The notes under the pieces were generated by a model, which worked only from the letters and a program-made list of their open reading frames with translations, was not told the origin of the DNA and did no database searches. From Methanocella paludicola SANAE (lineage in GTDB: Archaea > Halobacteriota > Methanocellia > Methanocellales > Methanocellaceae), in contig NC_013665.1 in assembly GCF_000011005.1 (NCBI RefSeq), positions 1,651,501 to 1,715,500 on the forward strand: 64,000 nt of DNA, in the 5' to 3' direction. Below are positions 1 through 9,933 of the stretch, piece by piece (position 1 is the first letter of the stretch; each line of letters opens with the position of its first letter). Position numbers and translations under genes: made by a program.

Positions 1-2
1 TC

Positions 3-527
3 TATTTCATGGCGGGCATGGTGCTCTTCGAGAAGGCGGAGGGCACGCTGAAGGCGCTGTCGGTCACGCCACTGTCAGCCTTCGAGTACCTATGCTCAAA
101 GGCAGCTACCCTGACGGCCCTGGTGCTTGTGGAGAATTTCGCCATCATACTGCTTACCTATGGCCCGGGCTTCGACATGTTGCCGGTGCTTGCGGGGACG
201 GTGCTCATGTCGGTAATTTACGTGCTCGCCGGCTTTATCGCCGTCGCTAAGTATGATTCCATCAGCGAGTTCATCATGCCGTCGGTCGTCTACGTGATAC
301 TGCTCCAGCTGCCGCTCGTGGACTACCTGGGAATATTTCGGAACCCTGTGTTCTACATATTCCCGATGCAGGCCCCCCTCGTGTTGATGGGGTCTGCCTT
401 CGTACACATGGAACTCTGGCAGGTCGCGTACGGCATCGCATATTCGCTGGCCTGCGTTGTCCTCGCTTACGCCTGGGCGCGCAGGTCGTTCAAAAAATAC
501 GTCATCCAGGGCGAGGGAGGGGCTTAA
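3..527 (+). CDS. ABC-2 type transporter permease, 5' truncated by window edge
   Basis: The reading frame is open from the first bases of the window, so the true start lies upstream. The visible 174 residues contain about five hydrophobic segments, preceded by a short cytoplasmic stretch (FEKAEGTLKALSVTPLS) typical of ABC-2 export permeases, where the EK-GTL-L--TP pattern recurs. The gene ends in TAA at 525-527 and the next permease starts at 528 with no gap, so the two are almost certainly co-translated as a heterodimeric membrane domain. The ATPase is presumably upstream, outside the window. The substrate cannot be told from this. Confidence 0.8.
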   Translation, partial: YFMAGMVLFEKAEGTLKALSVTPLSAFEYLCSKAATLTALVLVENFAIILLTYGPGFDMLPVLAGTVLMSVIYVLAGFIAVAKYDSISEFIMPSVVYVILLQLPLVDYLGIFRNPVFYIFPMQAPLVLMGSAFVHMELWQVAYGIAYSLACVVLAYAWARRSFKKYVIQGEGGA

Positions 528-1259
528 ATGGACTACCTGAAAGCGGTCAGGTCGCTGAGCGCGGCCGACGTCAAGAACGTCATCCGCGACCCGTTCCTGA
601 AGTGGGTCATACCCGCCCCGTTCATAATGGCCATCGCCTTTCGGCTCCTCATCCCGGGGATCACGGCGGTGGCGGAGCCATGGGTCGCCCTGAGCGACTA
701 TTATCCGCTGCTGTTGAGCATGATCGTGATCTTCGTGCCCCTTTTATACGGCATCGTCGTCGGCTTCATGCTCCTCGACGAGCGGGACAAGGATACGCTG
801 ACCGCCCTGAAGGTCACGCCTATGTCCATGGGTAAATACCTGGCGTATCGCATGACGACGCCCGTCATTATCAGCGTCGCCACCACGCTGCTGGCATACC
901 CGCTGATCGGGCTGGTGAACGTCGACCCGGTATTGCTCGTCGCCGTTACGCTCCTGGCCTCTTTGAGCGCGCCTTTTATCGCGCTGATCTTCGCCGCGTT
1001 CGCGCGGAATAAAGTCGAGGGCATGGCCATCCAGAAGTTGCTCGGCGGCGTCTTCATGATACCCGTGCTCGCCTACTTTATCCCTTCCTGGTGGCAGCTG
1101 CTGTTCGGGATATTCCCGACCTACTGGACGCTCAAGGCGTTCTGGGTCGCCTGCGAAGGCGGCCAGGGCTTCTGGCCCTATATCATCGCGGGCTTACTCG
1201 TGCACCTGGTCTTTATAGGCTTACTGCTAAAGCGCTTCGATATCGTGATGCATCGATAG
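528..1259 (+). CDS. ABC-2 type transporter permease
   Basis: 243-residue membrane protein with about six hydrophobic segments. It carries the same LDERDKDTLTALKVTPMS signature as its upstream neighbour (around residues 83-100), which marks the ABC-2 permease family. It starts directly after the stop of the preceding permease gene, so a two-subunit permease is likely. Families of this kind move drugs, lipids or polysaccharides outward, and nothing here fixes the substrate. It is followed by a long non-coding palindrome, which probably ends the transcription unit. Confidence 0.8.
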   Translation: MDYLKAVRSLSAADVKNVIRDPFLKWVIPAPFIMAIAFRLLIPGITAVAEPWVALSDYYPLLLSMIVIFVPLLYGIVVGFMLLDERDKDTLTALKVTPMSMGKYLAYRMTTPVIISVATTLLAYPLIGLVNVDPVLLVAVTLLASLSAPFIALIFAAFARNKVEGMAIQKLLGGVFMIPVLAYFIPSWWQLLFGIFPTYWTLKAFWVACEGGQGFWPYIIAGLLVHLVFIGLLLKRFDIVMHR

Positions 1260-1268
1260 TAAAAAATG

Positions 1269-1690
1269 GGTTCTTGTGCGTTTTTGGGATGATATATTGC
1301 TTTGGCTGATGCCTTCGCTCGTTTTTATGTTATGCCGTCGTTGAGTGGTCCAACCACAGGGGCACGGAGCGCAGGGGAGTTTCACGGAGTTTTCTTATAA
1401 AGGGAGACCCAGAGGCCACGGAGTACGGGTTTATAACATTCCCGGGGCACGGAGTGCTTAGAGGCACTGCCGAGGATAAACCGCATTATTGTTTATTGGT
1501 CAACCGAGCCTCAATAAACTCTGTGCCCCGGGTAAGCCAATAAACCGGCCTCTGAGCTCTCTGAGTCTTAAATTATTAAAAAATAACTCTGTGAAACTCC
1601 TGTGCGCTCCGTGCCCCTGTGGTTGGACCACTCAACGACGGCATAACTAGAAAAGGATAAAAAAACATTCATCCCAAAACCGCGGAAGAG
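1269..1690. repeat. Long imperfect palindrome, family A copy 1
   Basis: About 420 bp of non-coding DNA fold back on themselves. The left arm (TTGGGATG ... TTATGCCGTCGTTGAGTGG, TCCAACCACAGGGGCACGGAG) reappears as its reverse complement in the right arm, ending near CATCCCAAAACCGCGG. An inner pair of arms (CCCGGGGCACGGAGT and ACTCTGTGCCCCGGG type) lies within. Near-identical copies lie at about 19.65 kb and 28.44 kb. No transposase and no credible ORF is present. It fills most of the gene-free stretch 1260-1853; the rest is AT-rich and featureless. Confidence 0.85.
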
Positions 1691-1853
1691 TCTAAAAAAA
1701 TGATACGGCATTTACGTTACAAATTTTAGATTTTTACTGTGCCGAATATTCCGATTTAAGGCTCGGAGTGCCCTCTGTACCTTATATAACTTAAAACTTG
1801 GGAGTAATTCAACATAGCGAAATTTTAAAAAAAAGCTAGAGGGGGCTGGCCCG

Positions 1854-3191
1854 TTAAAGGGTCAGCTCCTGTCCGTTCCTTAAAATGTGCACATTCTCGC
1901 CGAACTCGTAGCCGGTGTCCTCGGCCATGTCGACGTACGCCGTGTGCATGTGCATGTTGCCGTGGGCCGGGATGACGTGCTCGGGCTTGACCATCCTCAG
2001 GAGCTCCCAGTGGTCCTCCTTATAGGCGTGGCCGGATACGTGCACGTTGTCGTAGATCCTGGCACCCCTCATCTTCAGCTTGGTCTCACAGGCATACCGG
2101 TTCGCCTGGTTGAGCATGTTCGGTATGACGTTCGCCGAGAAGATGACCTTATCGCCGGCCTCCAGCTTGAAGTCGAGCTCGCCGCTGGCGATCCTTCCGA
2201 GCACGGCGTCCGGCTCGCCCTGGTGGCCCGTCACGATTGGCAGGTACTTGTCCTTGCCCTCTTTCATGATCTGCTTGACGGCCTTCTCCACCGACCGGCG
2301 GTAGCCGAAGATCTTCATGTTGTCCGGCTTCTCCACGTAGCCCATCTTGAGCGCCGTGCCGAAGTACCGCTCCATGCTGCTGCCCAGCAATACGGGTATG
2401 CGGTCCATTTTCTCGGCCGCCTCGATGATGGACTTGAGCCTGGCGATGTGCGACGAGAAGGTCGTGACCAGCACGCCGCTCTCGGTCTCCTCCGTGCCCA
2501 GCAGGGCGTCCCAGACCATGTCCCTCGCGATCTGCTCCGACGGCGTCTTGCCCGAGTGGTCGGCGTTCGTGCTCTCCGTGATCATGGCGAGCACGCCTTC
2601 CTTGCCGATCTGCTTGAGCCGCTTGAAGTTGGGCAGCTCGCCCAGCGTCGGGGTGCGGTCGATCTTGAAGTCGCACGCATAAAGAATGATGCCCTTGGGC
2701 GTGTGCAGCGCTGCGAAGGCGCAGTCAACGATGCTGTGCTGCACCCGAATAAGCTCGATGGATATGTTCTTCGTGAGCTCTCGTATTTCGCCGCACTGCA
2801 GCGGCTGGAGCTTGTTGGCGACCTCGAACTTGCGCTCCGACTCGATCTCCTGCCTGATCAACTCAGACGTGAACGGCGTCGAGACGATCGGGCACTTATA
2901 ACGGTGGGCCAGCTTCGGCACGGCGCCGATGTGGTCCAGGTGGCCGTGCGTGCAGACGATGCCCACGACGTTACCATCCACGTTATTAAGGACCTTATCG
3001 TCGGGGATCGCTCCCATCTTGATGAGGTCCAGCGAATGCATCTTCTCTATTTCCGTCTCCTCGTGGATCTGGATACGGTCCAGCCGGACCCCCATGTCCA
3101 TGATGACGATCTCTTTTCCTACTCTTATGGCGGTCATGTTCCGGCCTACTTCCTCGTAGCCGCCGACCGCGACGATACCTACATCTCTCAT
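1854..3191 (-). CDS. rnj: Ribonuclease J (archaeal aRNase J)
   Basis: 445-residue metallo-beta-lactamase/beta-CASP ribonuclease. The zinc-binding motif HGHLDH is at residues 82-87 and the C-terminal GHA and PAHG motifs of RNase J are present (HVSGHAYKEDH, VIPAHGN). The family acts as a 5'-3' exoribonuclease and endonuclease in RNA processing and decay. It is the last gene of the minus-strand isoprenoid/ribosomal cluster, separated from the IDI gene by 27 bp, an arrangement seen in several Euryarchaeota. Length is normal for the archaeal family. Confidence 0.93.
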   Translation of the reverse strand: MRDVGIVAVGGYEEVGRNMTAIRVGKEIVIMDMGVRLDRIQIHEETEIEKMHSLDLIKMGAIPDDKVLNNVDGNVVGIVCTHGHLDHIGAVPKLAHRYKCPIVSTPFTSELIRQEIESERKFEVANKLQPLQCGEIRELTKNISIELIRVQHSIVDCAFAALHTPKGIILYACDFKIDRTPTLGELPNFKRLKQIGKEGVLAMITESTNADHSGKTPSEQIARDMVWDALLGTEETESGVLVTTFSSHIARLKSIIEAAEKMDRIPVLLGSSMERYFGTALKMGYVEKPDNMKIFGYRRSVEKAVKQIMKEGKDKYLPIVTGHQGEPDAVLGRIASGELDFKLEAGDKVIFSANVIPNMLNQANRYACETKLKMRGARIYDNVHVSGHAYKEDHWELLRMVKPEHVIPAHGNMHMHTAYVDMAEDTGYEFGENVHILRNGQELTL

Positions 3192-3218
3192 TTAATTACA
3201 CCTTTTATATTGATGAGG

Positions 3219-4292
3219 CTAGCGCTGGGCGAAGGCCTTCCAGTTGAAGCCCCTTGCCTCCAGCGTATCCCTCGTTTTTCCCGAAATGATCACGGGAGCC
3301 CGCCGGATGTCCTCTACCGACCTCGAGCCGGTCAGGAACATTACGGCCTTTAACTCCTCGATATACAATTCAAGCATTTTCTTCACTTTCTCGGGGCCTA
3401 TCCTTGCCGCAGAAACCAGCGGCAGCGCGACGCTGCTCATTGAAGCGCCCAGCGCCATGGCCTTAGCCATCATGACCCCGTCCCTTATCCCGCCCGTGGC
3501 GACCAGCGGCAGCCCGATGTCGGCCTCGACAAGGCTGACGGCGGTGGGTATGCCCCAGTCCCAGAACTTCATGCCCAGGTGCTCGCTCACTTCGTCGAGC
3601 TCCATGCGGGCCCTGAATACCTCTACGCCGGCCCAGCTCGTGCCTCCGCGCCCGCCGACATCGATGGCGGCGACGCCCGCCTTTTTCAGCAGGTAGGCGT
3701 CCATGTGGCAGATGCCTGCGCCGGTCTCCTTTACGATGACAGGTACAGATAGCTCCGCGGCGATCCCGGCTATCTTCTCGATGATGCCCCGGGCATCCAC
3801 GTTCCCCTCGGGCTGTATGGCCTCCTGGAGAAAGTTCAGGTGGATGGCCATGGCGTCGGCGTCGATCATCTCGACGGCACGCTCGACGTCATCGATCGTA
3901 TAGTCCGCCAGCTGCGGGGCACCGATATTGCCGTAGATGAAGGCGTTCGGTGCCTTCTCTCTGACGATACGGTATGAGTCTTCCAGTTTTCGGTCCTCGA
4001 GGGCGGCCCTCTGGCTGCCCACGCCCAGGCCGAGCCCGAGCTGCTCGGCGGCCATCGCGAGGTTCGCGTTGACTTCGGTCGTGCCGGGATGGCCGCCGGT
4101 CATCGACGCGATCATGAGCGGAGCGCTGAACTTGTGGCCTAAGAACGTGGTGCGGGAATCGACGTCCGCCCTGTTGATCTCGGGCAGGCACCGGTGGACG
4201 AACTCGACGTCCGAAAGCCCGTTATCCTTCGATTCCACGTTTTCCCTGGTACAGATGTCCAGGTGCTCGATCTTCCTCTTTGAGGTCGCCAT
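3219..4292 (-). CDS. fni: Type 2 isopentenyl-diphosphate delta-isomerase
   Basis: 357 residues, the FMN- and NADPH-dependent isomerase that interconverts isopentenyl and dimethylallyl diphosphate. Family landmarks are SMTGGHPGT near residue 63, the FMN/phosphate-binding [13 protein letters not shown] segment, and ATGGIRDG further on. The product feeds archaeal ether-lipid synthesis. It lies 3 bp after the isopentenyl phosphate kinase gene and so completes the pathway within one operon (mvk-ipk-fni). Confidence 0.94.
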   Translation of the reverse strand: MATSKRKIEHLDICTRENVESKDNGLSDVEFVHRCLPEINRADVDSRTTFLGHKFSAPLMIASMTGGHPGTTEVNANLAMAAEQLGLGLGVGSQRAALEDRKLEDSYRIVREKAPNAFIYGNIGAPQLADYTIDDVERAVEMIDADAMAIHLNFLQEAIQPEGNVDARGIIEKIAGIAAELSVPVIVKETGAGICHMDAYLLKKAGVAAIDVGGRGGTSWAGVEVFRARMELDEVSEHLGMKFWDWGIPTAVSLVEADIGLPLVATGGIRDGVMMAKAMALGASMSSVALPLVSAARIGPEKVKKMLELYIEELKAVMFLTGSRSVEDIRRAPVIISGKTRDTLEARGFNWKAFAQR

Positions 4293-4295
4293 TCG

Positions 4296-5063
4296 CTAGT
4301 CTCCGCGTATTATTGTGCCTTCTTTAAGGTCGTTTTTCAGGAATTTCACGACGTTCCCGGGCTTTTCGGCATTGAATACCAGTGATGGTATGCCCGATTC
4401 GGCCAGGGCCATCAGTTCCCGTATCTTTCCCTGCATGCCGCCCGTGACATCGACTCCGCGGGAGCCCGATAACACCTTGTTGACTTCGCTCATGTTCCCG
4501 GGCGTTATCTTACTTATGACATTCCCGTTGTCGTCCAGGACGCCGTCCACGTTAGTGCCGATGCCGACACGGTCCGCCTTGAGCTCGCAGGCCAGGTAGG
4601 GCACGAGCTGGTCGCCGGAGAGCACGTCCACGCCTTTGGAGCGGTCCATGGCCACATCGCCGTGCAGTACGGGCACGATGCCCTCATGAAGCATCATCCG
4701 TATGACGTCAAGGCATAAGTGCTCGATGCGGCCGTTGTCCAGCACGCAGTCCGATAGCGGGTTCACGGGCAGGGCCTCCACGCCGCTGATCTGCAGCGCA
4801 TCTACGACCATCCGGTTCAGCGACGTGACGGCGCTGTGAGTGGGCCATAAGCCTTTAATGCTCCAGTCGTCCAGGCCGTCTTTCAGGCGGTATTCCTTTG
4901 CCTGGTGATGCCCGAAAGAGCCGGCGCCGTGGATGAGTACCAGGCCGGGGCTTGCGCCCTCGCCGATCTCCTTAGCGATCCTCGATATGGCGTCCTTCTT
5001 TGCCACGGAGACCCGGTTCTTATCCGTCAGCACGCTGCCGCCGATCTTGAGTATGGTCGTCAT
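4296..5063 (-). CDS. ipk: Isopentenyl phosphate kinase
   Basis: 255 residues of the amino acid kinase fold. The N-terminal LKIGGSVLTDK loop, the HGAGSFGHH segment (the His expected to bind the substrate phosphate) and NVDGVLDDNG are visible. It phosphorylates isopentenyl phosphate to the diphosphate, the last step of the archaeal variant mevalonate pathway. The start overlaps the stop of the mevalonate kinase gene by 4 bp, indicating translational coupling. Confidence 0.93.
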   Translation of the reverse strand: MTTILKIGGSVLTDKNRVSVAKKDAISRIAKEIGEGASPGLVLIHGAGSFGHHQAKEYRLKDGLDDWSIKGLWPTHSAVTSLNRMVVDALQISGVEALPVNPLSDCVLDNGRIEHLCLDVIRMMLHEGIVPVLHGDVAMDRSKGVDVLSGDQLVPYLACELKADRVGIGTNVDGVLDDNGNVISKITPGNMSEVNKVLSGSRGVDVTGGMQGKIRELMALAESGIPSLVFNAEKPGNVVKFLKNDLKEGTIIRGD

Positions 5064-5959
5064 TGGATGAATATTCCCTCCGCCGTTGGCTTGCTGATGA
5101 AGCTGTCGCCGTATGAGCGCCCGATGGCGGTCGCGATCTCTTTACAATTTTTGTCATCGCATATGGCCACCATGCATCCCCCTCCGCCCGCGCCGGTGAT
5201 CTTGGCGCCGTAGGCGCCGTGCTGGCGTGCGGCATATATCTGGAGTGAGAGCTCGGGTATGGTGATGCCCAGGGCGTCCAGCAGCCCCTGGTTGACGTTC
5301 ATGAGCTCGCCTATGGAACGATAGTCGTTCTGTTTTATTAAATCCTCGCCCCGCGCGGAGATATCCCCGATCGAGTCCATGATGCCGTCGATGACGTCCG
5401 GGTATTTTTCTTTGAGCGTTCTCACCCGGGATACCATGCGTGAAGTGGATTTTGATATGCCGGTGTGGCCGACCACGATGCCGCAGGTGATAGGCGGCAG
5501 TGTCCTCATGTCGGGCACGACAACGGTCCCGCCCATGGTGGACACGAACGTATCGGTCGGGCTCGCCGCTCCCTGCACTTCCAGCTCTGTCTGGTAGGCC
5601 ATATACGCGATGTCTTTTTTACTCAAGCCGGCGCTGAACTCCTCGTTCAAGGCGCCGATGGTGGCGACGGTCACGGCAGCCGAGGAGCCCAGGCCCGAAG
5701 CCACGGGGATCCTCGAGGAAACAGCGATGTTCACGTTCCGGATATCCGCACACTTCTGCATCCTTTTAACGGCCGTCTTGATATACAGGTTCTTATCCGG
5801 CTCGTCCTTGAAGGCCGAGTGAATGTGGACGCCACGGCTTTTACGGGATACCTCCACGGTGGTCCGCAGGTCGATGGCGCATGCGATCGCGCGCTTGCCG
5901 TAAACGACCGCATGCTCGCCGAATAAAAAGACCTTACCGGGGGCTGAACACATCGTCAT
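5060..5959 (-). CDS. mvk: Mevalonate kinase
   Basis: 299-residue GHMP kinase. The three family motifs are present: PGKVFLFGEHAVVYG at the N-terminus, PVASGLGSSAAVTVA in the middle (ATP-binding glycine/serine loop), and ITGAGGGGCM near the C-terminus. It phosphorylates mevalonate in the isoprenoid pathway that makes archaeal lipids. It is 4 bp after the MEMO gene and overlaps the ipk gene, so it belongs to one operon with ipk and fni. Confidence 0.94.
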   Translation of the reverse strand: MTMCSAPGKVFLFGEHAVVYGKRAIACAIDLRTTVEVSRKSRGVHIHSAFKDEPDKNLYIKTAVKRMQKCADIRNVNIAVSSRIPVASGLGSSAAVTVATIGALNEEFSAGLSKKDIAYMAYQTELEVQGAASPTDTFVSTMGGTVVVPDMRTLPPITCGIVVGHTGISKSTSRMVSRVRTLKEKYPDVIDGIMDSIGDISARGEDLIKQNDYRSIGELMNVNQGLLDALGITIPELSLQIYAARQHGAYGAKITGAGGGGCMVAICDDKNCKEIATAIGRSYGDSFISKPTAEGIFIQ

Positions 5960-5963
5960 TCCA

Positions 5964-6755
5964 TCACCTGGTCACGGCCAGCCCCGCATAGCCGACTACT
6001 TCCCTGTCGCCGGTCACGTCGCCGCTGGTCGCATAGGCCAGTAGCTCTGCTTTTTTGGCCCCTCGCCTCTTACATGAGAGCATCATTGCGGCGATCGGGC
6101 CGTAGCCACAGCAGGTCGCGTTCAGGTTCGCCACCTCGTCGTAAAATCCTGGCACGTCGAGCTTCTCTATCTTCTCTATGAGGATATGGTCCTTCCGCTT
6201 TGCGACTTCGACGGGCTCGTAATGCGTAAAGTCGCTGGATGCGACGATGACCACTTTTTTCGGGTATTTCTCGATAGCCATCGTGATCTCGCCGGCGACT
6301 TCCCTGACAGTCTCGTAATCCTGCAGGCCAAGCGCTATCGGCACGATACGGAAATCCTTAAAAAAGTATTGAAGGAACGGCACCTGCACTTCGAGCGAGT
6401 GCTCCCTCTGGTGGGCCGTCTCATCGTGGTCGATGATGCCCGGCGGGAGCAGGTCGATGAAGTCGTGGTCGACGTCGACGATGCCCAGCGGCGTCTTCCA
6501 GGGCACCGTGGATACGGCGACGGCAGAGCCTTCCCAGCTATGCCGCGGGCCGAGGATGATAAAGGTAGGCGCGCCCTCGATGGACGCGTACACCTTCGCA
6601 GCCACGCCTCCCGAGTACATGTAGCCGGCATGAGGCACGACGACGCCCATGGCGTCCAGCTTTAAAGATACGGATGGTGCCAGCTCAGCTATCTGCCGCC
6701 GTAAAGCCTCATTGCTGCCGGGATAGAACATGCCCGCGACCGCAGGGTTCCTCAT
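5964..6755 (-). CDS. MEMO1 family protein (AmmeMemoRadiSam system protein B)
   Basis: 263 residues starting MRNPAVAGMFYPG, the hallmark N-terminus of the MEMO family, with VVPHAGYMYSG and ILGPRHS downstream. The family is related to class III extradiol dioxygenases and often lies beside S2 and mevalonate kinase genes in Euryarchaeota, as here. Its biochemical role is unresolved. It sits 27 bp after rpsB and 4 bp before mvk. Confidence 0.9.
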   Translation of the reverse strand: MRNPAVAGMFYPGSNEALRRQIAELAPSVSLKLDAMGVVVPHAGYMYSGGVAAKVYASIEGAPTFIILGPRHSWEGSAVAVSTVPWKTPLGIVDVDHDFIDLLPPGIIDHDETAHQREHSLEVQVPFLQYFFKDFRIVPIALGLQDYETVREVAGEITMAIEKYPKKVVIVASSDFTHYEPVEVAKRKDHILIEKIEKLDVPGFYDEVANLNATCCGYGPIAAMMLSCKRRGAKKAELLAYATSGDVTGDREVVGYAGLAVTR

Positions 6756-6782
6756 ATCGATATGAATACTCCGGTCCTGTGC

Positions 6783-7418
6783 TTATATTTCCGACTCGAA
6801 ATCATTGACGGTATAGTTAAAGCCCTGCTCGCCACGCTCGCGGACGACTTCCCTGGCCAGCAGCCAGTATACGAGAGCGAGTGCCTTGCGGCCCTTGTTG
6901 TTCGTCGGGATGACCAGGTCGATGTCGGTGGTCATGTTGTTCGTGTCGCACATGGCGATGACGGGCACGCCGATCTTGATGGCCTCGTTGACGGCCTGCA
7001 TGTCGCCGATGGGGTCGGTAACGACCACGACGTCCGGCTCGGTGAAGAACATGTACTCCGGGTTCGTCATGGTGCCGGGGATGAACCTGCCGACGATGTC
7101 GCTGGCGCCGATGGCCTTGGCGAACATCTCCGCCGGGTGCTGGCCGTACTGCCTGGCACACACTACCAGTATGTTCGCCGGGTCATACCTGGACAGGAAC
7201 TTGGCCGATGCCCGGATGCGCTCGTCAGTGCTCTGCACATCCAGGACGTACAATCCATCGTTCCTGACGCGGTAAATGAACCGCTGCATATCCTCAGTCT
7301 TTTGCTGCGTACCGATGTGCACGCCTGCAGCCAGGTATTCATCCATCGGTATCAATGACTGGTAATTCTCGTCTCTGATCTCTCTTACTTCCTGTTTTTC
7401 CACAGCTTTGTCTGCCAT
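6783..7418 (-). CDS. rpsB: 30S ribosomal protein S2
   Basis: 211 residues, normal for archaeal S2. Family features include [17 protein letters not shown] near the N-terminus, the [11 protein letters not shown] segment and the [22 protein letters not shown]-terminal region. It binds the small subunit between head and body. It follows the enolase gene by 55 bp in the conserved archaeal order RpoN-RpoK-enolase-S2-MEMO-mevalonate kinase. Confidence 0.95.
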   Translation of the reverse strand: MADKAVEKQEVREIRDENYQSLIPMDEYLAAGVHIGTQQKTEDMQRFIYRVRNDGLYVLDVQSTDERIRASAKFLSRYDPANILVVCARQYGQHPAEMFAKAIGASDIVGRFIPGTMTNPEYMFFTEPDVVVVTDPIGDMQAVNEAIKIGVPVIAMCDTNNMTTDIDLVIPTNNKGRKALALVYWLLAREVVRERGEQGFNYTVNDFESEI

Positions 7419-7473
7419 TTTTTACTTCTCCTGTAGTTTAGTAAAAATTTTTTTCAAATATTAAGTATTGATC

Positions 7474-8730
7474 TTAAGGTAGGTCTTCGGTCATGCGATC
7501 GTTGCCGATGTCCTCGCCTATCCTTATCAGCTCGTTCAGCTTTGCGATGCGCTCGCCGCCCACGACGCCCGTCTTCAGCAATTCGCAGCCGAAGGCGACC
7601 GCCAGGTGTGCGATGGTGTTATCAGTAGTCTCGCCGCTCCGGTGGGACATGACCGTCTTGAAGCCGAACCGCTTCGCCATCGTTATGGCGTTGTAGGTGT
7701 CCGTCACCGTGCCGATCTGGTTGGGCTTGATGAGGATGGCGTTCGCGGCGAACTTCTCAATGCCTTCCTGGAGCCGCTTCACGTTCGTGACGAAGAGGTC
7801 GTCGCCGCATATGATGCATCTGTCCCCGACCTTTTCTGTCAGTTCGGCGAACCCGTCAAAGTCGTTCTCGTGCAGCGGGTCCTCGACGTAGAATAGGTCG
7901 TACTTGTCGACCAGGCCCGCAATATAGTCTACTTGTTGAGCGGGGGTCCTCTTAGCGTCCTTATAGACGTAGACCTTTTTCTTCTCATCCCACAGCTCGG
8001 AGGCCGCGACGTCAAGTCCCAGCCTGATGCTGAAACCGACCTCGTCGGAGACTTCCCTGACCGCGGCACTGGTGATCTCGAAGGCCTTAGAGTCCTTGAC
8101 CTGGGGCGCCCAGCCGCCCTCGTCGCCCTTGCCGCATACGATGCCGGCGTCTGTCAGCAGCTTCTTGACCTTCTTGTGGACCAGCGTGTTGCCATACACC
8201 GCATCGTCGATGGTGTCCGCGCCGATGGACGATACCAGGAACTCCTGGATATCCGTCGCTCCCGGTGCATGTGCGCCGCCTCCCAGGACATTGCCAAGGG
8301 GGTACGGCATGCGCGGGTACGCGTTGCCCAAATAGCGGTAAAGCATCCGTTCAGGGGGCTCGACCCGGTAATCATCTGTGCTATATACGGAGCACGAAGC
8401 AGCCTTCGCCACTGCCATCGAGACAGCGACCGAGGTGTTGCCGCCAATGTTGCTGAAATTGTCCGTGCCGTCAATGTCGTGCAGGAGCATGTCGATACTT
8501 TCCTGGTCCGTGGCGTCCTCGGCGATGAGCTGCTCGACGACCTCGTTTTCCAGCTTCGACAGCGCGTCAGGGACGGGTATTGCCACGGCCTCGTAGGTGC
8601 CCGTTGAGGCGCCCGCCGGTGCCGCCGCCCGCCCGAAGCTTCCGTCGTCCAGGTAGACCTCGACCTCGATGGTCGGGTTGCCCCGGCTGTCGAAAATTCT
8701 CCTTCCTATAATATCTTCAATTATAGACAA
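7474..8730 (-). CDS. eno: Enolase (phosphopyruvate hydratase)
   Basis: 418 residues. Catalytic and signature elements include [11 protein letters not shown] near the N-terminus, [22 protein letters not shown] (with the catalytic lysine) and [10 protein letters not shown]. It interconverts 2-phosphoglycerate and phosphoenolpyruvate in glycolysis and gluconeogenesis. Its place between rpoK and rpsB is the usual archaeal arrangement. Confidence 0.95.
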   Translation of the reverse strand: MSIIEDIIGRRIFDSRGNPTIEVEVYLDDGSFGRAAAPAGASTGTYEAVAIPVPDALSKLENEVVEQLIAEDATDQESIDMLLHDIDGTDNFSNIGGNTSVAVSMAVAKAASCSVYSTDDYRVEPPERMLYRYLGNAYPRMPYPLGNVLGGGAHAPGATDIQEFLVSSIGADTIDDAVYGNTLVHKKVKKLLTDAGIVCGKGDEGGWAPQVKDSKAFEITSAAVREVSDEVGFSIRLGLDVAASELWDEKKKVYVYKDAKRTPAQQVDYIAGLVDKYDLFYVEDPLHENDFDGFAELTEKVGDRCIICGDDLFVTNVKRLQEGIEKFAANAILIKPNQIGTVTDTYNAITMAKRFGFKTVMSHRSGETTDNTIAHLAVAFGCELLKTGVVGGERIAKLNELIRIGEDIGNDRMTEDLP

Positions 8731-8774
8731 AACCTAACCTCCCATACGACAATGAGCATTTCGGACAAAAAGAA

Positions 8775-9017
8775 TTAGGCCGGATTAACCTCGCGCCTCG
8801 TGGATTTGTTGACCTTCTTGACGGTGATCGGGATCAGGCCGCGCTCCAGCTCTGCCAGGGCGACCTCGATCGGCTCCACGGAGTTTGCATCTTTCATGAG
8901 GACGGGCGCTCCCATTGAGATCTGGAGAGCCCTTGCCCCGACGATACGCGCACGCTCATAGCGTGTGTACTTTGTGACGTTTTTAGAATCGGCCACGTTA
9001 ATTTGTTTAGCGCTCAA
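8775..9017 (-). CDS. rpoK: DNA-directed RNA polymerase subunit K (Rpb6 homologue)
   Basis: 80 residues containing the conserved [19 protein letters not shown] segment of RpoK/Rpb6/omega, followed by the [16 protein letters not shown]-terminal helix. It supports assembly and stability of the archaeal RNA polymerase. It lies between the tRNA-Pro gene and enolase in the conserved cluster. A few extra N-terminal residues precede the core, as in other archaeal RpoK proteins. Confidence 0.93.
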   Translation of the reverse strand: MSAKQINVADSKNVTKYTRYERARIVGARALQISMGAPVLMKDANSVEPIEVALAELERGLIPITVKKVNKSTRREVNPA

Positions 9018-9146
9018 GCTAATACCTCTTACAACCTGATAAGAAATGAAATGTAGATTTCATCGAACTTTGAGGTGCGTTCTAGTTCCCAGGCGTCCCG
9101 CTGGGTGGTCTACAGCTATACGATTGTTCCGTATAAGGGTATATGG

Positions 9147-9221
9147 TGGGATCGCTGAGATTTGAACTCAGGTTTCCGCGTCCCGAACGCGAAAGGATGG
9201 ACCAGGCTACCCCACGATCCC
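9147..9221 (-). tRNA. tRNA-Pro, anticodon CGG
   Basis: Read on the minus strand, a 75-nt cloverleaf starts GGGATCG and ends CGATCCC plus discriminator A, giving a 7-bp acceptor stem. The T arm contains the GTTCAAATC loop. The anticodon arm has the loop TTCGGGA, placing CGG at positions 34-36 with G37, as expected of tRNA-Pro. CCA is not encoded. It sits between rpoN and rpoK in the same orientation and may be cotranscribed with them. Confidence 0.92.
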
Positions 9222-9232
9222 ATATATCCTTA

Positions 9233-9448
9233 TCACTGGTATGGTGCCAGAACGTCGACCAGCTCGACGTGCGATAACAGCATGCGCCTGCAGCAGTACC
9301 GCTCTACGCCCAGGTCGTCGAGGATGTCGCCGACCTTAAGCTGCTCACCCTTGGGCAGGCTCTTCTTTCTTTCCTCGACACGCTCGCGATACTCTTCCCA
9401 AACGTTCGAGACTACCATACCACAGGTGAAACATCTGACCGGTATCAT
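9233..9448 (-). CDS. rpoN: DNA-directed RNA polymerase subunit N (Rpb10 homologue)
   Basis: 71 residues starting [15 protein letters not shown], the zinc-binding CxxC hallmark of RpoN/Rpb10, with the second half of the zinc site in [15 protein letters not shown]. It is a small structural subunit of the archaeal polymerase. It follows the S9 gene, as in most Euryarchaeota. Confidence 0.95.
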   Translation of the reverse strand: MIPVRCFTCGMVVSNVWEEYRERVEERKKSLPKGEQLKVGDILDDLGVERYCCRRMLLSHVELVDVLAPYQ

Positions 9449-9519
9449 TTTAATACTCCATTTTTAAATTTAATACATTGGAAGTATTTGAATAATACCT
9501 CCAATGATTACATTTATAC

Positions 9520-9924
9520 TTAACGGTACGACTTCTGGAACTTCGCCCTTGCGCCCGATCCGCCGTAGTGCTTGGACTCCTTCGCACGTATATCGTTCAC
9601 GAGGAGTGTCCTGTCGTGGCTCAGGTAGGTGTCGCGCAGCGCCATGTCGTTCGTCCAGTTGACGATGCCTCTTGCAATGGCGCACCTCGCGGCCTCCGCC
9701 TGCCCCATGACGCCTCCGCCACGGATGTCGACGTCGATATCGACCTGGCTGAAAATCTCGGTGCCCGCCATTGTGAGGGGCTCGGTGATCTTGAGCCTGA
9801 TGATGTCCGGCTGAACGAGAGGCAGTGGTACCTTGTTGATGCGTATGATGCCCGTGCCCTTGCGAACTGTCGCCCGGGCGATAGCAGTCTTCCGCTTTCC
9901 GCTTGTAGTTATGACCTTGACCAT
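9520..9924 (-). CDS. rpsI: 30S ribosomal protein S9
   Basis: 134 residues. It shows [19 protein letters not shown] at the N-terminus and the basic C-terminal tail ending in KFQKSYR, whose final Lys-Ser-Tyr-Arg contacts P-site tRNA in this family. It lies 9 bp after the L13 gene, forming the usual L13-S9 pair. Confidence 0.95.
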   Translation of the reverse strand: MVKVITTSGKRKTAIARATVRKGTGIIRINKVPLPLVQPDIIRLKITEPLTMAGTEIFSQVDIDVDIRGGGVMGQAEAARCAIARGIVNWTNDMALRDTYLSHDRTLLVNDIRAKESKHYGGSGARAKFQKSYR

Positions 9925-9933
9925 GCTCTCACC

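Noticed and set aside
1269-1690. Insertion sequence call for the long palindromes
   Set aside because: No transposase, no clear target-site duplication visible; they are recorded as repeats of unknown origin.
1887-3353. 488-codon open frame opposite the RNase J gene
   Set aside because: It mirrors the RNase J gene and lacks any recognisable family, promoter or ribosome site; high GC makes such antisense frames common here.
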